Assembly (NCBI GenBank): GCA_049841315.1
Contig: JASGDB010000063.1
Coordinates: 1-38,930, forward strand
DNA from: JASGDB01 sp049841315
GTDB lineage: Bacteria; Bacteroidota; Bacteroidia; Flavobacteriales; Weeksellaceae
Reading direction: 5' to 3'
DNA: 38,930 bases
Numbering within the stretch: position 1 is the stretch's first letter; every line of letters begins with the position of its first letter. Below the pieces are notes generated by a model. That model made no database searches. It worked only from the letters and a program-made list of their open reading frames with translations, and was not told the DNA's origin. Made by a program: the position numbers and the translations under genes. Shown in pieces: positions 1 through 8,173 of this stretch.

Positions 1-1
1 T

Positions 2-169
2 GAAAAAGATGATGGAAATCCTAAAACAAAATCTTTTGAACTATTTTTTATCCATCATATTCCGACTAAATTTGCTCCCGAATTTTGCTTTCGTAAATTA
101 AAATGGGGTATTATAAGGAGCGACTATGTAAATCAGTCAATAAAAAAGCATATTCTAAGAATATGCTAA
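2..169 (+). CDS. possible 3' end of an unidentified gene, cut by the window edge
   Basis: A reading frame is open from base 2 to a TAA at 167-169, 55 codons, with no start inside the window. The residues read like ordinary protein (…FELFFIHHIPTKFAPEF…) but I recognise no family. An open stretch this long is somewhat unlikely by chance in AT-rich DNA. Against it, the last codons run through the hairpin that I read as the terminator of the opposite operon. It could equally be non-coding. The left-hand sequence would decide. Confidence 0.3.
   Translation, partial: EKDDGNPKTKSFELFFIHHIPTKFAPEFCFRKLKWGIIRSDYVNQSIKKHILRIC
141..166 (-). terminator. rho-independent terminator of the pectin catabolic operon
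   Basis: An 8-bp perfect stem (148-155 with 159-166) has a 3-nt loop. Read on the minus strand it is followed at once by a T tract (TTTTTTA, 147-141). It sits 24 bases beyond the uxaA stop codon, as expected for the end of the minus-strand operon. Confidence 0.75.
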
Positions 170-189
170 AAAATAAAACCTTAAAAAAA

Positions 190-1803
190 TTACAACGACA
201 CCCCTCGTTTCCAAGGAATAAATACATCTTGTTTCAGTTGGTCTGCTTTTGTTTCTACGTTTCCGCTTGCCAGTTCGATGATATAATCTACGATTTCTTC
301 GCCCACTTCCTGAATGCTTTTTTCGCCTGTGATGACCGTTCCTGCATTCACATCGATAATATCCGACATTCTGTCGAGAAGCGCACTGTTAGACGATATT
401 TTCACAACTGGAGCAATTGGATTTCCCATCGGATTTCCCAAACCTGTGGTAAACAAAACCACCGTTGCTCCTGCTCCCACCAGTCCGGTTGTGCATTCGG
501 CATCATTTCCGGGCGTGTTCAGGAGATTAAGACCCGGTTTTGAAATATATTCGCCGTAATCCAAAACATCTGAAATTGGTGCAGTTCCGCCTTTTTTGGC
601 TGCTCCTGCGGATTTCATCGCATCGGTAATGAGACCGTCTTTGATATTGCCCGGAGACGGATTCATATCAAAACCCGAACCAGCATCTACCACCGATTTT
701 TCAAAAGCCTTCATTAATGATAAAAATTTATCCGCTTTTTCCTCATCGACACATCGGTTCATCAATTCCTGCTCAACGCCGCACAATTCGGGAAATTCTG
801 CCAAAATGGTTTTTCCACCCAAAGCGGCAAAAATATCCGAAACAACACCCAAAGCAGGATTTGCCGAAATCCCCGAAAATCCGTCAGAACCGCCACATTC
901 CAAACCAATGCTCAGTTTTGAAATCGGGGCAGGTTTTCGCCGGATTTTGTTGGCTCTTTTTATCGCTTCAAAAGATTCTTTGATGACCATTTGGAACATC
1001 TTGTCCGTTGTTCCGATTTTTTGCTGTTCAAAAATCAAAACTTCTTTATCGCTGTTCGGGCTCATTTCTTTCAAAGCATTTTGAAAAATATCAACCTGCA
1101 AATTCTGGCAACCCAAACTCAAAACCGTTGCTCCGGCTACATTCGGGTTGTTCACATATCCTGCGAGTAGTTTTGCCAGCAGTTCCGAATCTTGTCGGAT
1201 TCCGCCGCAACCGCCTTGATGATTGATGAATTTCACTTCGATATTATCCAGAAGATTTTCATTTCGGGATTTATCCTCAATTTCTTCCACGCTTTTTTCT
1301 TCGATGAGAGAACGTAGGAAATTTTTATACGAAACGTCTTTTTTCGGCAGTAATTCGTTTTCAAAAATATCTTTCAGTTTTTCGATATTTTTGTTTTCGC
1401 AAAAAACCAAAGGGAAAAACAGCCAGACATTTTTCGTCCCGACTTGCCCGTCCGAACGATGATAACCGTTGAATGTTTTGTCTTTCCAGCGGTCAACATT
1501 CGGCGGAGTCCAACCCAAATCCCCCGTTTTTTTAAACACTTTTTCGCTTTGATGTTTTACATTTTCGGTGGTGATGACTTCGCCTTTTTTGATGGGCAGG
1601 TTCGCTTTTCCGACCAAAACGCCATACATTATGATTGGGTCGCCGACATTAAAATCTTCTGCCGCGAATTTGTGTTTTGCTTTCGTATCTTTCAGGATTT
1701 CGTAGGAAATGCCGTCCAAATCGACTGTTTCTCCTGCGTTCAAATCCATTAATGCAACAATGACGTTGTCTTTCGGATTTACTTTTAATACTTTTTTTTG
1801 CAT
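190..1803 (-). CDS. uxaA: altronate dehydratase (UxaA)
   Basis: Dehydrates D-altronate to 2-keto-3-deoxy-D-gluconate in the cytoplasm, the third step of galacturonate breakdown. The protein has an N-terminal SAF-like domain (about residues 4-85) and the large altronate/galactarate dehydratase domain. Family motifs are visible at HQGGCGG (195-201), GCQN (231-234) and GLECGGSDGFSG (300-311), with conserved cysteines suited to metal binding. I chose the ATG at 1803 (MQKKVLKV…, 537 residues). It aligns with the usual UxaA N-terminus. The in-frame ATG at 1821 is the end of a repeat element (1819-1867) and would add only six lysine/isoleucine-rich residues. This is the last gene of the kduI-to-uxaA operon, 74 bases after uxaB. 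Confidence 0.95.
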   Translation of the reverse strand: MQKKVLKVNPKDNVIVALMDLNAGETVDLDGISYEILKDTKAKHKFAAEDFNVGDPIIMYGVLVGKANLPIKKGEVITTENVKHQSEKVFKKTGDLGWTPPNVDRWKDKTFNGYHRSDGQVGTKNVWLFFPLVFCENKNIEKLKDIFENELLPKKDVSYKNFLRSLIEEKSVEEIEDKSRNENLLDNIEVKFINHQGGCGGIRQDSELLAKLLAGYVNNPNVAGATVLSLGCQNLQVDIFQNALKEMSPNSDKEVLIFEQQKIGTTDKMFQMVIKESFEAIKRANKIRRKPAPISKLSIGLECGGSDGFSGISANPALGVVSDIFAALGGKTILAEFPELCGVEQELMNRCVDEEKADKFLSLMKAFEKSVVDAGSGFDMNPSPGNIKDGLITDAMKSAGAAKKGGTAPISDVLDYGEYISKPGLNLLNTPGNDAECTTGLVGAGATVVLFTTGLGNPMGNPIAPVVKISSNSALLDRMSDIIDVNAGTVITGEKSIQEVGEEIVDYIIELASGNVETKADQLKQDVFIPWKRGVSL

Positions 1804-1818
1804 AATTTTTATCTTTTT

Positions 1819-1867
1819 CATAGGGCTTTGCCCTACGCTGTTGATGTCGCCCTTTCAGGGCTTTTTG
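1819..1867. repeat. two-hairpin intercistronic repeat, copy A (uxaB-uxaA gap)
   Basis: Hairpin 1 pairs 1821-1826 with 1830-1835 (TAGGGC/GCCCTA, loop TTT). A 13-nt linker follows (CGCTGTTGATGTC). Hairpin 2 pairs 1849-1853 with 1857-1861 (GCCCT/AGGGC, loop TTC), then CTTTTTGG. The layout matches copies B (5544-5595) and C (6659-6709), with different but still complementary stems. It ends 15 bases before the uxaA start codon on the transcribed strand. Confidence 0.8.
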
Positions 1868-1877
1868 GAATTGTATT

Positions 1878-3335
1878 TTATTGAACAAAATTTTTATAAC
1901 CCTCTTCAATTCCATTGGAATCGATTGTATTCAGGGCTTTGGTTACGGCTTCTGTTAAGCCGGAAATTTTTGTCAAATCCGTGTCCCAAAAACTAACTTC
2001 CGATAACGAATTTTTCGCCACTTCTCCCAAATCGTTTACTGACCAAATTTCGTTAAATTTTTCCAAAACAGGAGCGTCATCACTTACAGGAAGCGTTTTT
2101 CCACCGAATTCACCTTGATAAAAACGGATTAATGCCGCCAATGCAAACGTCAGATTTTGAGGCAATTCGTTTTTGATTTCGATATATTTAAAGAAACTCG
2201 GCAAAACCCTCACTTTGAATTTTGAAACGGAATTGAGCGCAATACTCGACAGCAAATGTTTCAAAAACGGATTTCTGAAACGGTCAAAAACTTCTTCCGA
2301 AAACGCAGTCAGTTCTTCTTTCGGCAAATCCAAAGTCGGAATAATTTCGTTATAAACCGTGTCGTAAATCCATTTTCCTGCAAACTCGTCATCAATCGAT
2401 TCTTTCACGGTTTCTTTTCCGTAAAGAATTGAAAATGCGAGCATTGCTGTATGAGCACCGTTCAAAATTCTGACTTTTCGGGTTCTGTAAGGCGTGATGT
2501 CATTCACGATTAAAACTTGGTCATCAATTTTATCGAACGGAATTTTTGCTTTCAGTTTTTCATCGCCTTCGATAACCCAAAGCAGAAATTCTTCGCAGAC
2601 CACCATCAGATTATCCTCATAATCCAATTTCGCTTCGTATTCGTCTTTTTCTTCTCTCGGATAACCCGGAACAATCCTATCAACCAATGTGTTATGAAAA
2701 CAATTATGGTTCTCAACCCAATCCGAAAAATCGCTTTCGAGATTCCATAATTCGGCGTATTTTAGAATATATTTCTTTAAAGTCAAAGCATTATTTTCAA
2801 TCAATTCGCAAGGAATAAAATACAAACCTTTTTCGGGATTTCCGCCAAAATGCCTGAATCTTTCGTAAAGAAAAGCGGTTACTTTCGCAGGAAAATTCTT
2901 GTGAGGTCCCGATTCTATTGATGTTTCCGTTTCATCAAACGCAATTCCGGCTTCGGTTGTGTTGGACAAAACGAACTGCAAATCTTCGCCTTTCGCCAAA
3001 TCGAGATATTCCTGATAATGTTCATAAGGACTGAACGAACGCTGGATTGCAGAAATTATTCTTTGGTCATCAACGATTTTTCCTTTTTTCACGCCTCTGA
3101 TGAAAAGCGTATAAAGATTTTCCTGCTCTTCCAATTTATCGACCAATCCGCCGACAGTCGGCTGAACAACGACAACTCCTGCATCAAAACCGGCTTCTTT
3201 GTTCATCTTGTCAATCAGATAATCCACAAATGCACGGAGAAAATTGCCCTCGCCGAATTGCAAAACTTTTATCGGTAATTTATCGCTCAATCCCAAATTT
3301 TCACGACTGAGTTTTTGTTTGGTTTGATATTCCAT
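1878..3335 (-). CDS. uxaB: tagaturonate reductase / altronate oxidoreductase (UxaB)
   Basis: Reduces D-tagaturonate to D-altronate with NADH, the second step after UxaC. It is a 485-residue member of the mannitol dehydrogenase (long-chain polyol dehydrogenase) family. The N-terminal nucleotide-binding segment is VLQFGEGNFLRAF (24-36). The family's catalytic signature K-x4-N-x2-H is present as K287, N292 and H295 in KVRILNGAH. Length is normal. It lies between exuT (29-base gap upstream) and uxaA. The genetic context separates it from other polyol dehydrogenases such as mannonate or mannitol enzymes. Confidence 0.94.
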   Translation of the reverse strand: MEYQTKQKLSRENLGLSDKLPIKVLQFGEGNFLRAFVDYLIDKMNKEAGFDAGVVVVQPTVGGLVDKLEEQENLYTLFIRGVKKGKIVDDQRIISAIQRSFSPYEHYQEYLDLAKGEDLQFVLSNTTEAGIAFDETETSIESGPHKNFPAKVTAFLYERFRHFGGNPEKGLYFIPCELIENNALTLKKYILKYAELWNLESDFSDWVENHNCFHNTLVDRIVPGYPREEKDEYEAKLDYEDNLMVVCEEFLLWVIEGDEKLKAKIPFDKIDDQVLIVNDITPYRTRKVRILNGAHTAMLAFSILYGKETVKESIDDEFAGKWIYDTVYNEIIPTLDLPKEELTAFSEEVFDRFRNPFLKHLLSSIALNSVSKFKVRVLPSFFKYIEIKNELPQNLTFALAALIRFYQGEFGGKTLPVSDDAPVLEKFNEIWSVNDLGEVAKNSLSEVSFWDTDLTKISGLTEAVTKALNTIDSNGIEEGYKNFVQ

Positions 3336-3364
3336 TTTTTATTATTTTAAATTTTATAATTGAA

Positions 3365-4804
3365 TTAAAGGTCTGTAACCGGCTGATATTTAGGGACAAG
3401 AGATTTCATTACTGTCCAACCGATGAGATAAACCACCGCACAGATGGAAAAAATGATAAAATAACCGGCTTCTTCCCCTTTGAAACCCATAAATTCCATT
3501 TGGGTTTGTCCTGCAAAATCGAATAATACACCCGAACCTTTGTTGATAATGAGAGAACCAATTCCACCTGCCATTCCTCCGATTCCCGTGATTGTGGCAA
3601 TCGCTTTTTTCGGGAACATATCGCCTACGATTGACATAATATTTGCCGACCAAGCCTGATGACCCGCTCCTGCAATTCCGATAATAATGACCGGAAGCCA
3701 GAATGAATATTTGCCCAAAGGCTGCGCTAATAATGCTATAAGAGGAAAAAATGCGAAAATCAGCATCGCTTTCATTCTTCCTGCATAAGGATTCATTCCT
3801 TTTTTGTTGATGAAAAAAGACGGAAGCCAACCGCCGATAATCGATAAAAGCGTAATCGTATAAAGGACGAAAATGGCTGCTTGTCCGAGACTGTCGTTAG
3901 ATTTGATTCCGTAAACCGAACTCAAATAAGCCGGTGTCCAGAACATATAAAACCACCAAACGCCGTCTGTCATAAACTTGCCGAAGGCAAACGCCCAAGT
4001 TTGTTTGTATTTGAACGCTTGTGCAAAAGAAACTTTTTTTTCCGTAGAAACTTCCTCTTCCAAACCGCTGTCTTGCCGGATATATTCCAATTCGGCAGCG
4101 TTAATTCGGTTATTTTGTTCGGGTTTTTTGTAAAGGAAAATCCAAAATCCCATCCACAAAAATCCAAGAACACCAATGATGATGAACGACATTTCCCAAC
4201 CCCATTTTTCTGCAATTCTCGGAATAATCAAAGGTGCAGACAAAGCACCGACAGCCGCTCCTGCATTGAAAATACTGGTTGCCAAAGCCCTGTCTTTTTT
4301 CGGAAAATATTCTGCGGTGGTTTTGATGGCTGCCGGAAAATTTCCCGATTCGCCGACCGCCAAAACAAATCTTGCCAACACAAACAACATCACACTCGTG
4401 CTTCCTACCAAAGCAAAATTATCAACGGTTTTAATCAATTCTTTCGCCTCGTCAAAATTTACAAACCAGTTTCCCGTCAGGATTCCCGAAGCCGCAATTC
4501 CGCAAAATGCGTGTAAAACCGCACCTGCCGACCAAATCCCGATTGCCCAGAGAAATCCCTTTTTGGTGTCCAACCAATCGACAAATCTCCCGGCAAAAAA
4601 CATACTTACCGCATAGAAAATGGAAAATAATCCGGTAATATTTCCGTAATCGTTGTTATTCCAATGAAATTCGGGCTGGATAAAATCTTTCCAAGTCAAT
4701 GACAAAACCTGTCGGTCAAGATAATTAATGGTTGTAGCAAAAAACAACAGACTGCAAATCGTCCATCGGAAATTACTGGGTTTTAAGGATTTAACTGTAT
4801 TCAT
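3365..4804 (-). CDS. exuT: MFS hexuronate transporter (ExuT type)
   Basis: Inner-membrane proton symporter of the major facilitator superfamily, anion:cation symporter group. It most likely imports galacturonate and other uronates. The first helix holds the family motif INYLDRQ, and about 12 hydrophobic segments can be traced. I chose the ATG at 4804 (MNTVKSLKPSNFRW…, 479 residues). The upstream ATG at 4846 would place the start inside the palindrome at 4828-4860. The assignment to hexuronate rests on family resemblance and on its place between eda and uxaB. It would serve as the entry route for monomers released in the periplasm, since no TonB-dependent receptor is encoded in the window. Confidence 0.9.
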   Translation of the reverse strand: MNTVKSLKPSNFRWTICSLLFFATTINYLDRQVLSLTWKDFIQPEFHWNNNDYGNITGLFSIFYAVSMFFAGRFVDWLDTKKGFLWAIGIWSAGAVLHAFCGIAASGILTGNWFVNFDEAKELIKTVDNFALVGSTSVMLFVLARFVLAVGESGNFPAAIKTTAEYFPKKDRALATSIFNAGAAVGALSAPLIIPRIAEKWGWEMSFIIIGVLGFLWMGFWIFLYKKPEQNNRINAAELEYIRQDSGLEEEVSTEKKVSFAQAFKYKQTWAFAFGKFMTDGVWWFYMFWTPAYLSSVYGIKSNDSLGQAAIFVLYTITLLSIIGGWLPSFFINKKGMNPYAGRMKAMLIFAFFPLIALLAQPLGKYSFWLPVIIIGIAGAGHQAWSANIMSIVGDMFPKKAIATITGIGGMAGGIGSLIINKGSGVLFDFAGQTQMEFMGFKGEEAGYFIIFSICAVVYLIGWTVMKSLVPKYQPVTDL

Positions 4805-4827
4805 ATTTATTTTTTTGATTTGGTTAA

Positions 4828-4860
4828 AAACCTCACAGGTTTCCAAAACCTGTGAGGTTT
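4828..4860. repeat. perfect intercistronic palindrome between eda and exuT
   Basis: Two perfect 15-base arms (4828-4842 and 4846-4860, AAACCTCACAGGTTT and its complement) flank a 3-nt spacer. The palindrome starts six bases after the eda stop codon and ends 23 bases before the exuT start. With no T tract after it on the transcribed strand it is not a classic terminator. It could stabilise the upstream mRNA or lower readthrough. I recall similar palindromes scattered in flavobacterial genomes, so a mobile-repeat origin is likely. Confidence 0.85.
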
Positions 4861-4866
4861 AAATGT

Positions 4867-5532
4867 CTATGACGTTTTTACGGATTGGATTATCTCCAAA
4901 ACTTTTTTGGTGTCGTTTTCTATGGTTTGGTAATCTTTTTCGGACATCAGTTTTTTACTGATGAGTTTGCTTCCCATTCCGACAGCGGAAACTCCTGCTC
5001 TGAACCAACTTTCGATGCTTTCTTTTGTGGTATCAACGCCGCCTGTCGGCATAAATTTCAAATTCGGGAAAATGTCTTTTATTGCGCTCAAAAATCCTGC
5101 TCCCAAAGCATTTCCGGGGAATAATTTTACAAAAGTTACTCCGGCATTTTCCGCCGCAATAATTTCTGTCGGTGTCATACAACCCGGACTGTAAAGCACT
5201 TCTTTCGGAATCAGAAATTCGGCAACTTCCGGCACAAATCCGGGACTGATGAAAAAATCCGCACCGATTTTGTAATAATCTTCCGCTTGTTTTTGATTTT
5301 TTATCGTTCCGATTCCGAGTAGCATTTCGGGCAATTCCGCATTTCGGATTTCGACCATTTTTGCGAAATTCTTCAAAGCGGCTTCGCCTCTGTTCGTATA
5401 TTCCACAGCGCGGATTCCTGCTCTGTAAAGTGATTTCAGGATTTCCACAGAAATTTCTTCATCGGCATTATAATACAAAGGCAGAAGTCCTTGTTTGATA
5501 ATAGCGTTTGTAACTAATTGGGTTTTTGTCAT
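4867..5532 (-). CDS. eda: KDPG/KHG aldolase (Eda)
   Basis: Splits 2-keto-3-deoxy-6-phosphogluconate into pyruvate and glyceraldehyde 3-phosphate, the last step of the pathway. It is a class I aldolase of the KDPG family, a single (beta/alpha)8 barrel. From the chosen start the Schiff-base lysine is K136 in TFVKLFPG, the general-base glutamate is E44 in AVEYTNRGE, and YSPGCMTPTE (114-123) is typical. I place the start at the ATG at 5532 (MTKTQLVTNA…, 221 residues). The longer frame begins with a GTG at 5556 that lies inside hairpin 1 of repeat copy B and adds eight unlikely residues. It follows kdgK after 68 bases. Confidence 0.94.
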   Translation of the reverse strand: MTKTQLVTNAIIKQGLLPLYYNADEEISVEILKSLYRAGIRAVEYTNRGEAALKNFAKMVEIRNAELPEMLLGIGTIKNQKQAEDYYKIGADFFISPGFVPEVAEFLIPKEVLYSPGCMTPTEIIAAENAGVTFVKLFPGNALGAGFLSAIKDIFPNLKFMPTGGVDTTKESIESWFRAGVSAVGMGSKLISKKLMSEKDYQTIENDTKKVLEIIQSVKTS

Positions 5533-5543
5533 TTTATTTTTTT

Positions 5544-5595
5544 CATCGGGCTGCACCCGATGCTGTTTTTATTTCGCCACTTCGTGGCTCGGTTG
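5544..5595. repeat. two-hairpin intercistronic repeat, copy B (kdgK-eda gap)
   Basis: Hairpin 1 pairs 5544-5550 with 5556-5562 (CATCGGG/CCCGATG, 5-nt loop). A 13-nt linker follows (CTGTTTTTATTTC). Hairpin 2 pairs 5576-5580 with 5584-5588 (GCCAC/GTGGC, loop TTC). It has the same order and linker length as copy A, and ends 11 bases before the eda ATG on the transcribed strand. Confidence 0.8.
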
Positions 5596-5600
5596 AAATT

Positions 5601-6605
5601 TTATCTTTTAATTCTTCCTCCGGAATTTCCGTTCATCACTTCCAGAATATCGTTTGCACTGCTGAGATTGACATCGCCCAAAATCGTATGTTTGATTGCG
5701 CAGGCGGCGTTTGCAAACCGCAATGCTTTTTCATTATCAAAATGGATTAATCCGTAAATCAAACCTGCGGCAAAAGCGTCGCCTGTGCCGATTCTGTCCA
5801 CAACGGGATTCACTTCCAGACTTTCGGTTTCAAAATATTTTCCGCTTATCCAAAATCTTCCCTGCGTTGCCTGATTACTTGCCGTAATGCCGATTCTGGT
5901 TTTGTCAAATACTTTTTCAATGGACGGAATTTCCCTCATCAGAGTTTCCGCCGCCTGGATAAAACTTTCTTTTTCAAAACTGAAATTTGTCCCCAGAATT
6001 TCGTTGATTTCGTTCACGCCACCAATGAAAATCGTAGAGTAGGAGATGAGTTCTCTCAAAATTTTTTTTCCCTCTTTTCCGTATTTCCAAAGATTGGAAC
6101 GATAAGCCGGATCGGCTGTAATTTGGATTTTTTTGGATTTGGCGAGTTGCAAACCTTGCTTCAAAGTGTCATAAGCACTTTCTGAAATTCCCGGAGAAAT
6201 GCCTGTCCAATGGAAAAAATTGCAGTTTTCCAAGGCTTTTTCCCAATCCACTTGTTCGGGTTTGATGTTCGCAAACGAGCCGTTCAATCGGTTGTAAGAA
6301 ATTCTACTCGCGCGCATTGCAGAACCGACTTCGAGGAAATACAATCCCAAAGGAAATTCGTTTCTGGTAACAAATTGCGTGTCGATTCCGTAACTTTTCA
6401 TTGCCGAAATGGCAGAATCTCCGATGAAACAATCGGAAACATTCGTGATATGACGGGTTTCGCAGCCCATAATTGCCAAAGATGCAGCGACATTCATTTC
6501 CGTTCCGCCGAAGAAAAATTCCATTTCACGGCTTTGTCTCATCAGTTTGCTGTCGGACGGAGACAATCTCATCAATACTTCGCCAAAGGTTACAACTTTG
6601 CTCAT
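5601..6605 (-). CDS. kdgK: 2-keto-3-deoxygluconate kinase (KdgK), PfkB family
   Basis: Phosphorylates KDG to KDPG with ATP. It joins the KduD and UxaA branches of the pathway. The 334-residue protein is a PfkB/ribokinase-family sugar kinase. The N-terminal substrate region contains FFGGTEMNVAASLA (31-44), and the C-terminal ATP/anion-hole signature is RIGTGDAFAAG (271-281), with D276 as the catalytic base. The operon context, with Eda directly downstream, argues for KDG rather than another ketose. The start ATG at 6605 gives the usual family N-terminus (VVTFGEVLMRLSP). Confidence 0.94.
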   Translation of the reverse strand: MSKVVTFGEVLMRLSPSDSKLMRQSREMEFFFGGTEMNVAASLAIMGCETRHITNVSDCFIGDSAISAMKSYGIDTQFVTRNEFPLGLYFLEVGSAMRASRISYNRLNGSFANIKPEQVDWEKALENCNFFHWTGISPGISESAYDTLKQGLQLAKSKKIQITADPAYRSNLWKYGKEGKKILRELISYSTIFIGGVNEINEILGTNFSFEKESFIQAAETLMREIPSIEKVFDKTRIGITASNQATQGRFWISGKYFETESLEVNPVVDRIGTGDAFAAGLIYGLIHFDNEKALRFANAACAIKHTILGDVNLSSANDILEVMNGNSGGRIKR

Positions 6606-6658
6606 TTATTTTCAAAATTTTAATTAAAAATAGAATTTTTTTTCTATTCTTTATTAAT

Positions 6659-6709
6659 CATAGGATTTTATCCTATTCTTTGTTAAATCGTCGCTTTGCG
6701 ACTTTTTGG
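6659..6709. repeat. two-hairpin intercistronic repeat, copy C (uxaC-kdgK gap)
   Basis: Hairpin 1 pairs 6660-6666 with 6670-6676 (core TAGGAT/ATCCTA, loop TTT). A linker of about 13 nt follows. Hairpin 2 pairs 6690-6694 with 6698-6702 (GTCGC/GCGAC, loop TTT), then TTTTTGG. Relative to copy A, stem 1 has two compensatory pairs (G-C to A-T, C-G to T-A) and stem 2 has three. Confidence 0.8.
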
Positions 6710-6712
6710 TTA

Positions 6713-8116
6713 TTATTTTAAAAAATTAAAATATTCCTTAGCATTAAAATAACAAATATCCGCCACCATTTTTCCGACCAAATCCAAATCTTCGGGAAGT
6801 TCGCCCGATTCGATTTCTTTTCCCAAAAGATTGCACAAAACCCTGCGGAAATATTCGTGTCTCGGGAACGAAAGGAAACTTCGGGAATCCGTCAACATTC
6901 CTACAAAAGTGCTGATTAATCCCATATTGGAAAGGGCGTTCATCTGTTTTTCCATTCCGTCTTTTTGGTCGAGAAACCACCAACCGGAGCCGAACTGCAC
7001 TTTTCCTTTTACAGAACCGTCGTTGAAATTTCCAATCATTGTTGCGAGGATTTCGTTGTCGGCAGGATTCAGGTTATACAAAATTGTTTTCGCCAGTTTG
7101 TCTTTGGAATCCAATGCGTTAAGAAATTTCGATAAGTTTTCTGCCTGAGAAAAATCGCCGATGGAATCCCAACCCGTGTCAGGTCCGAGAACTTTCAACA
7201 TTCTCGCATTATTATTTCTGAGTGCGCCCAAATGATATTGGTGAACCCAGCCAAACGAATGATACGTTTCGCCCAAAAATAGCAAAATTGCTGTTTTGAA
7301 TTTTTCTATTTGATTTTGATTTAAACTTCCGCCATTTCTTTTAGTTTCAAAAATCGAATGGATTTCGGAATCCGAAAAAATTTCAAACGAAATGTTATTG
7401 AGTCCGTGGTCGCACAATCTGCAACCGTTTTCGTGGAAAAATTCGATTCTTTTCTTCAAAGCATCTTGCAAATCTTGGTAAGAATTAATGTCAATTCCTG
7501 CGGATTCGCCTAATTTATCGAGGTAGGAATTATAATCCTCATTGTCAATCAAAATCGCTTTGTCGGGACGAAAAGCCGTGCTGACCGTAATTCCGATGTT
7601 GTTTTGTTTAATCGTTTGGTGATATTCCAAAGTATCAATCGGGTCTTCTGTGGTGCAAACGGTTTCCACGTTTCTCATTTTCAAAAGTCCGTGAACGGAT
7701 TTTTCGGGCGTTCTCAGTTGCGCCGAAACATTTTCGTAAACTTCGTCTGCGTTTTTCTCGCTCAGCAAATCGTAAACACCGAAATATCTCGCCAATTCCA
7801 AATGCGTCCAATGAAACAAAGGGTTTCTCAGCGTATCGGGAACGGTTTTTGCCCAAGCCGAAAATTTTTCTTTGTCGGAAGCATTTCCCGTGATGAATTT
7901 TTCGTTCACGCCCATCGTTCTCATCGCCCGCCATTTGTAATGGTCGCCGCCAATCCAGACTTGCGTAATGTTTTCAAACTGTCTGTTTTCCGCAATTTCT
8001 TTCGGCGGAAGATGATTGTGATAATCGATAATCGGCTGATTTTCAGCAAATCGAAAATACAATTCTTCCGCAAATTTGTTTTGTAATAAAAACGTATCTG
8101 TGATAAATGGTTTCAT
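6713..8116 (-). CDS. uxaC: glucuronate/galacturonate isomerase (UxaC)
   Basis: Isomerises D-galacturonate to D-tagaturonate (and D-glucuronate to D-fructuronate), the first cytoplasmic step for saturated monomers. It is an amidohydrolase-superfamily protein of 467 residues, normal for the family. The metal-binding DYHNHLPP lies at 31-38. TEDP, CDHGL and LTDSRSFLSFPRHEYFRR are further family signatures. It lies 57 bases after kduD. The gap holds two copies of AGAAGTTAGA (8121-8130, 8142-8151) and a short GTTAG/CTAAC palindrome. Confidence 0.95.
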   Translation of the reverse strand: MKPFITDTFLLQNKFAEELYFRFAENQPIIDYHNHLPPKEIAENRQFENITQVWIGGDHYKWRAMRTMGVNEKFITGNASDKEKFSAWAKTVPDTLRNPLFHWTHLELARYFGVYDLLSEKNADEVYENVSAQLRTPEKSVHGLLKMRNVETVCTTEDPIDTLEYHQTIKQNNIGITVSTAFRPDKAILIDNEDYNSYLDKLGESAGIDINSYQDLQDALKKRIEFFHENGCRLCDHGLNNISFEIFSDSEIHSIFETKRNGGSLNQNQIEKFKTAILLFLGETYHSFGWVHQYHLGALRNNNARMLKVLGPDTGWDSIGDFSQAENLSKFLNALDSKDKLAKTILYNLNPADNEILATMIGNFNDGSVKGKVQFGSGWWFLDQKDGMEKQMNALSNMGLISTFVGMLTDSRSFLSFPRHEYFRRVLCNLLGKEIESGELPEDLDLVGKMVADICYFNAKEYFNFLK

Positions 8117-8173
8117 AATAAGAAGTTAGATGTTAGACTTTAGAAGTTAGACTAACTTTATTTTAAATTAATA

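Noticed and set aside
1916..1929. TGGAATCGATTGTA, a fifth near-match to the LacI motif
   Set aside because: It lies inside the uxaB coding sequence near its end, deviates at two positions of the palindrome and has no promoter nearby. Chance is likely.
5533..5556. GTG start for eda giving eight more residues
   Set aside because: The extra codons come from the repeat element at 5544-5595. The ATG at 5532 fits the family N-terminus.
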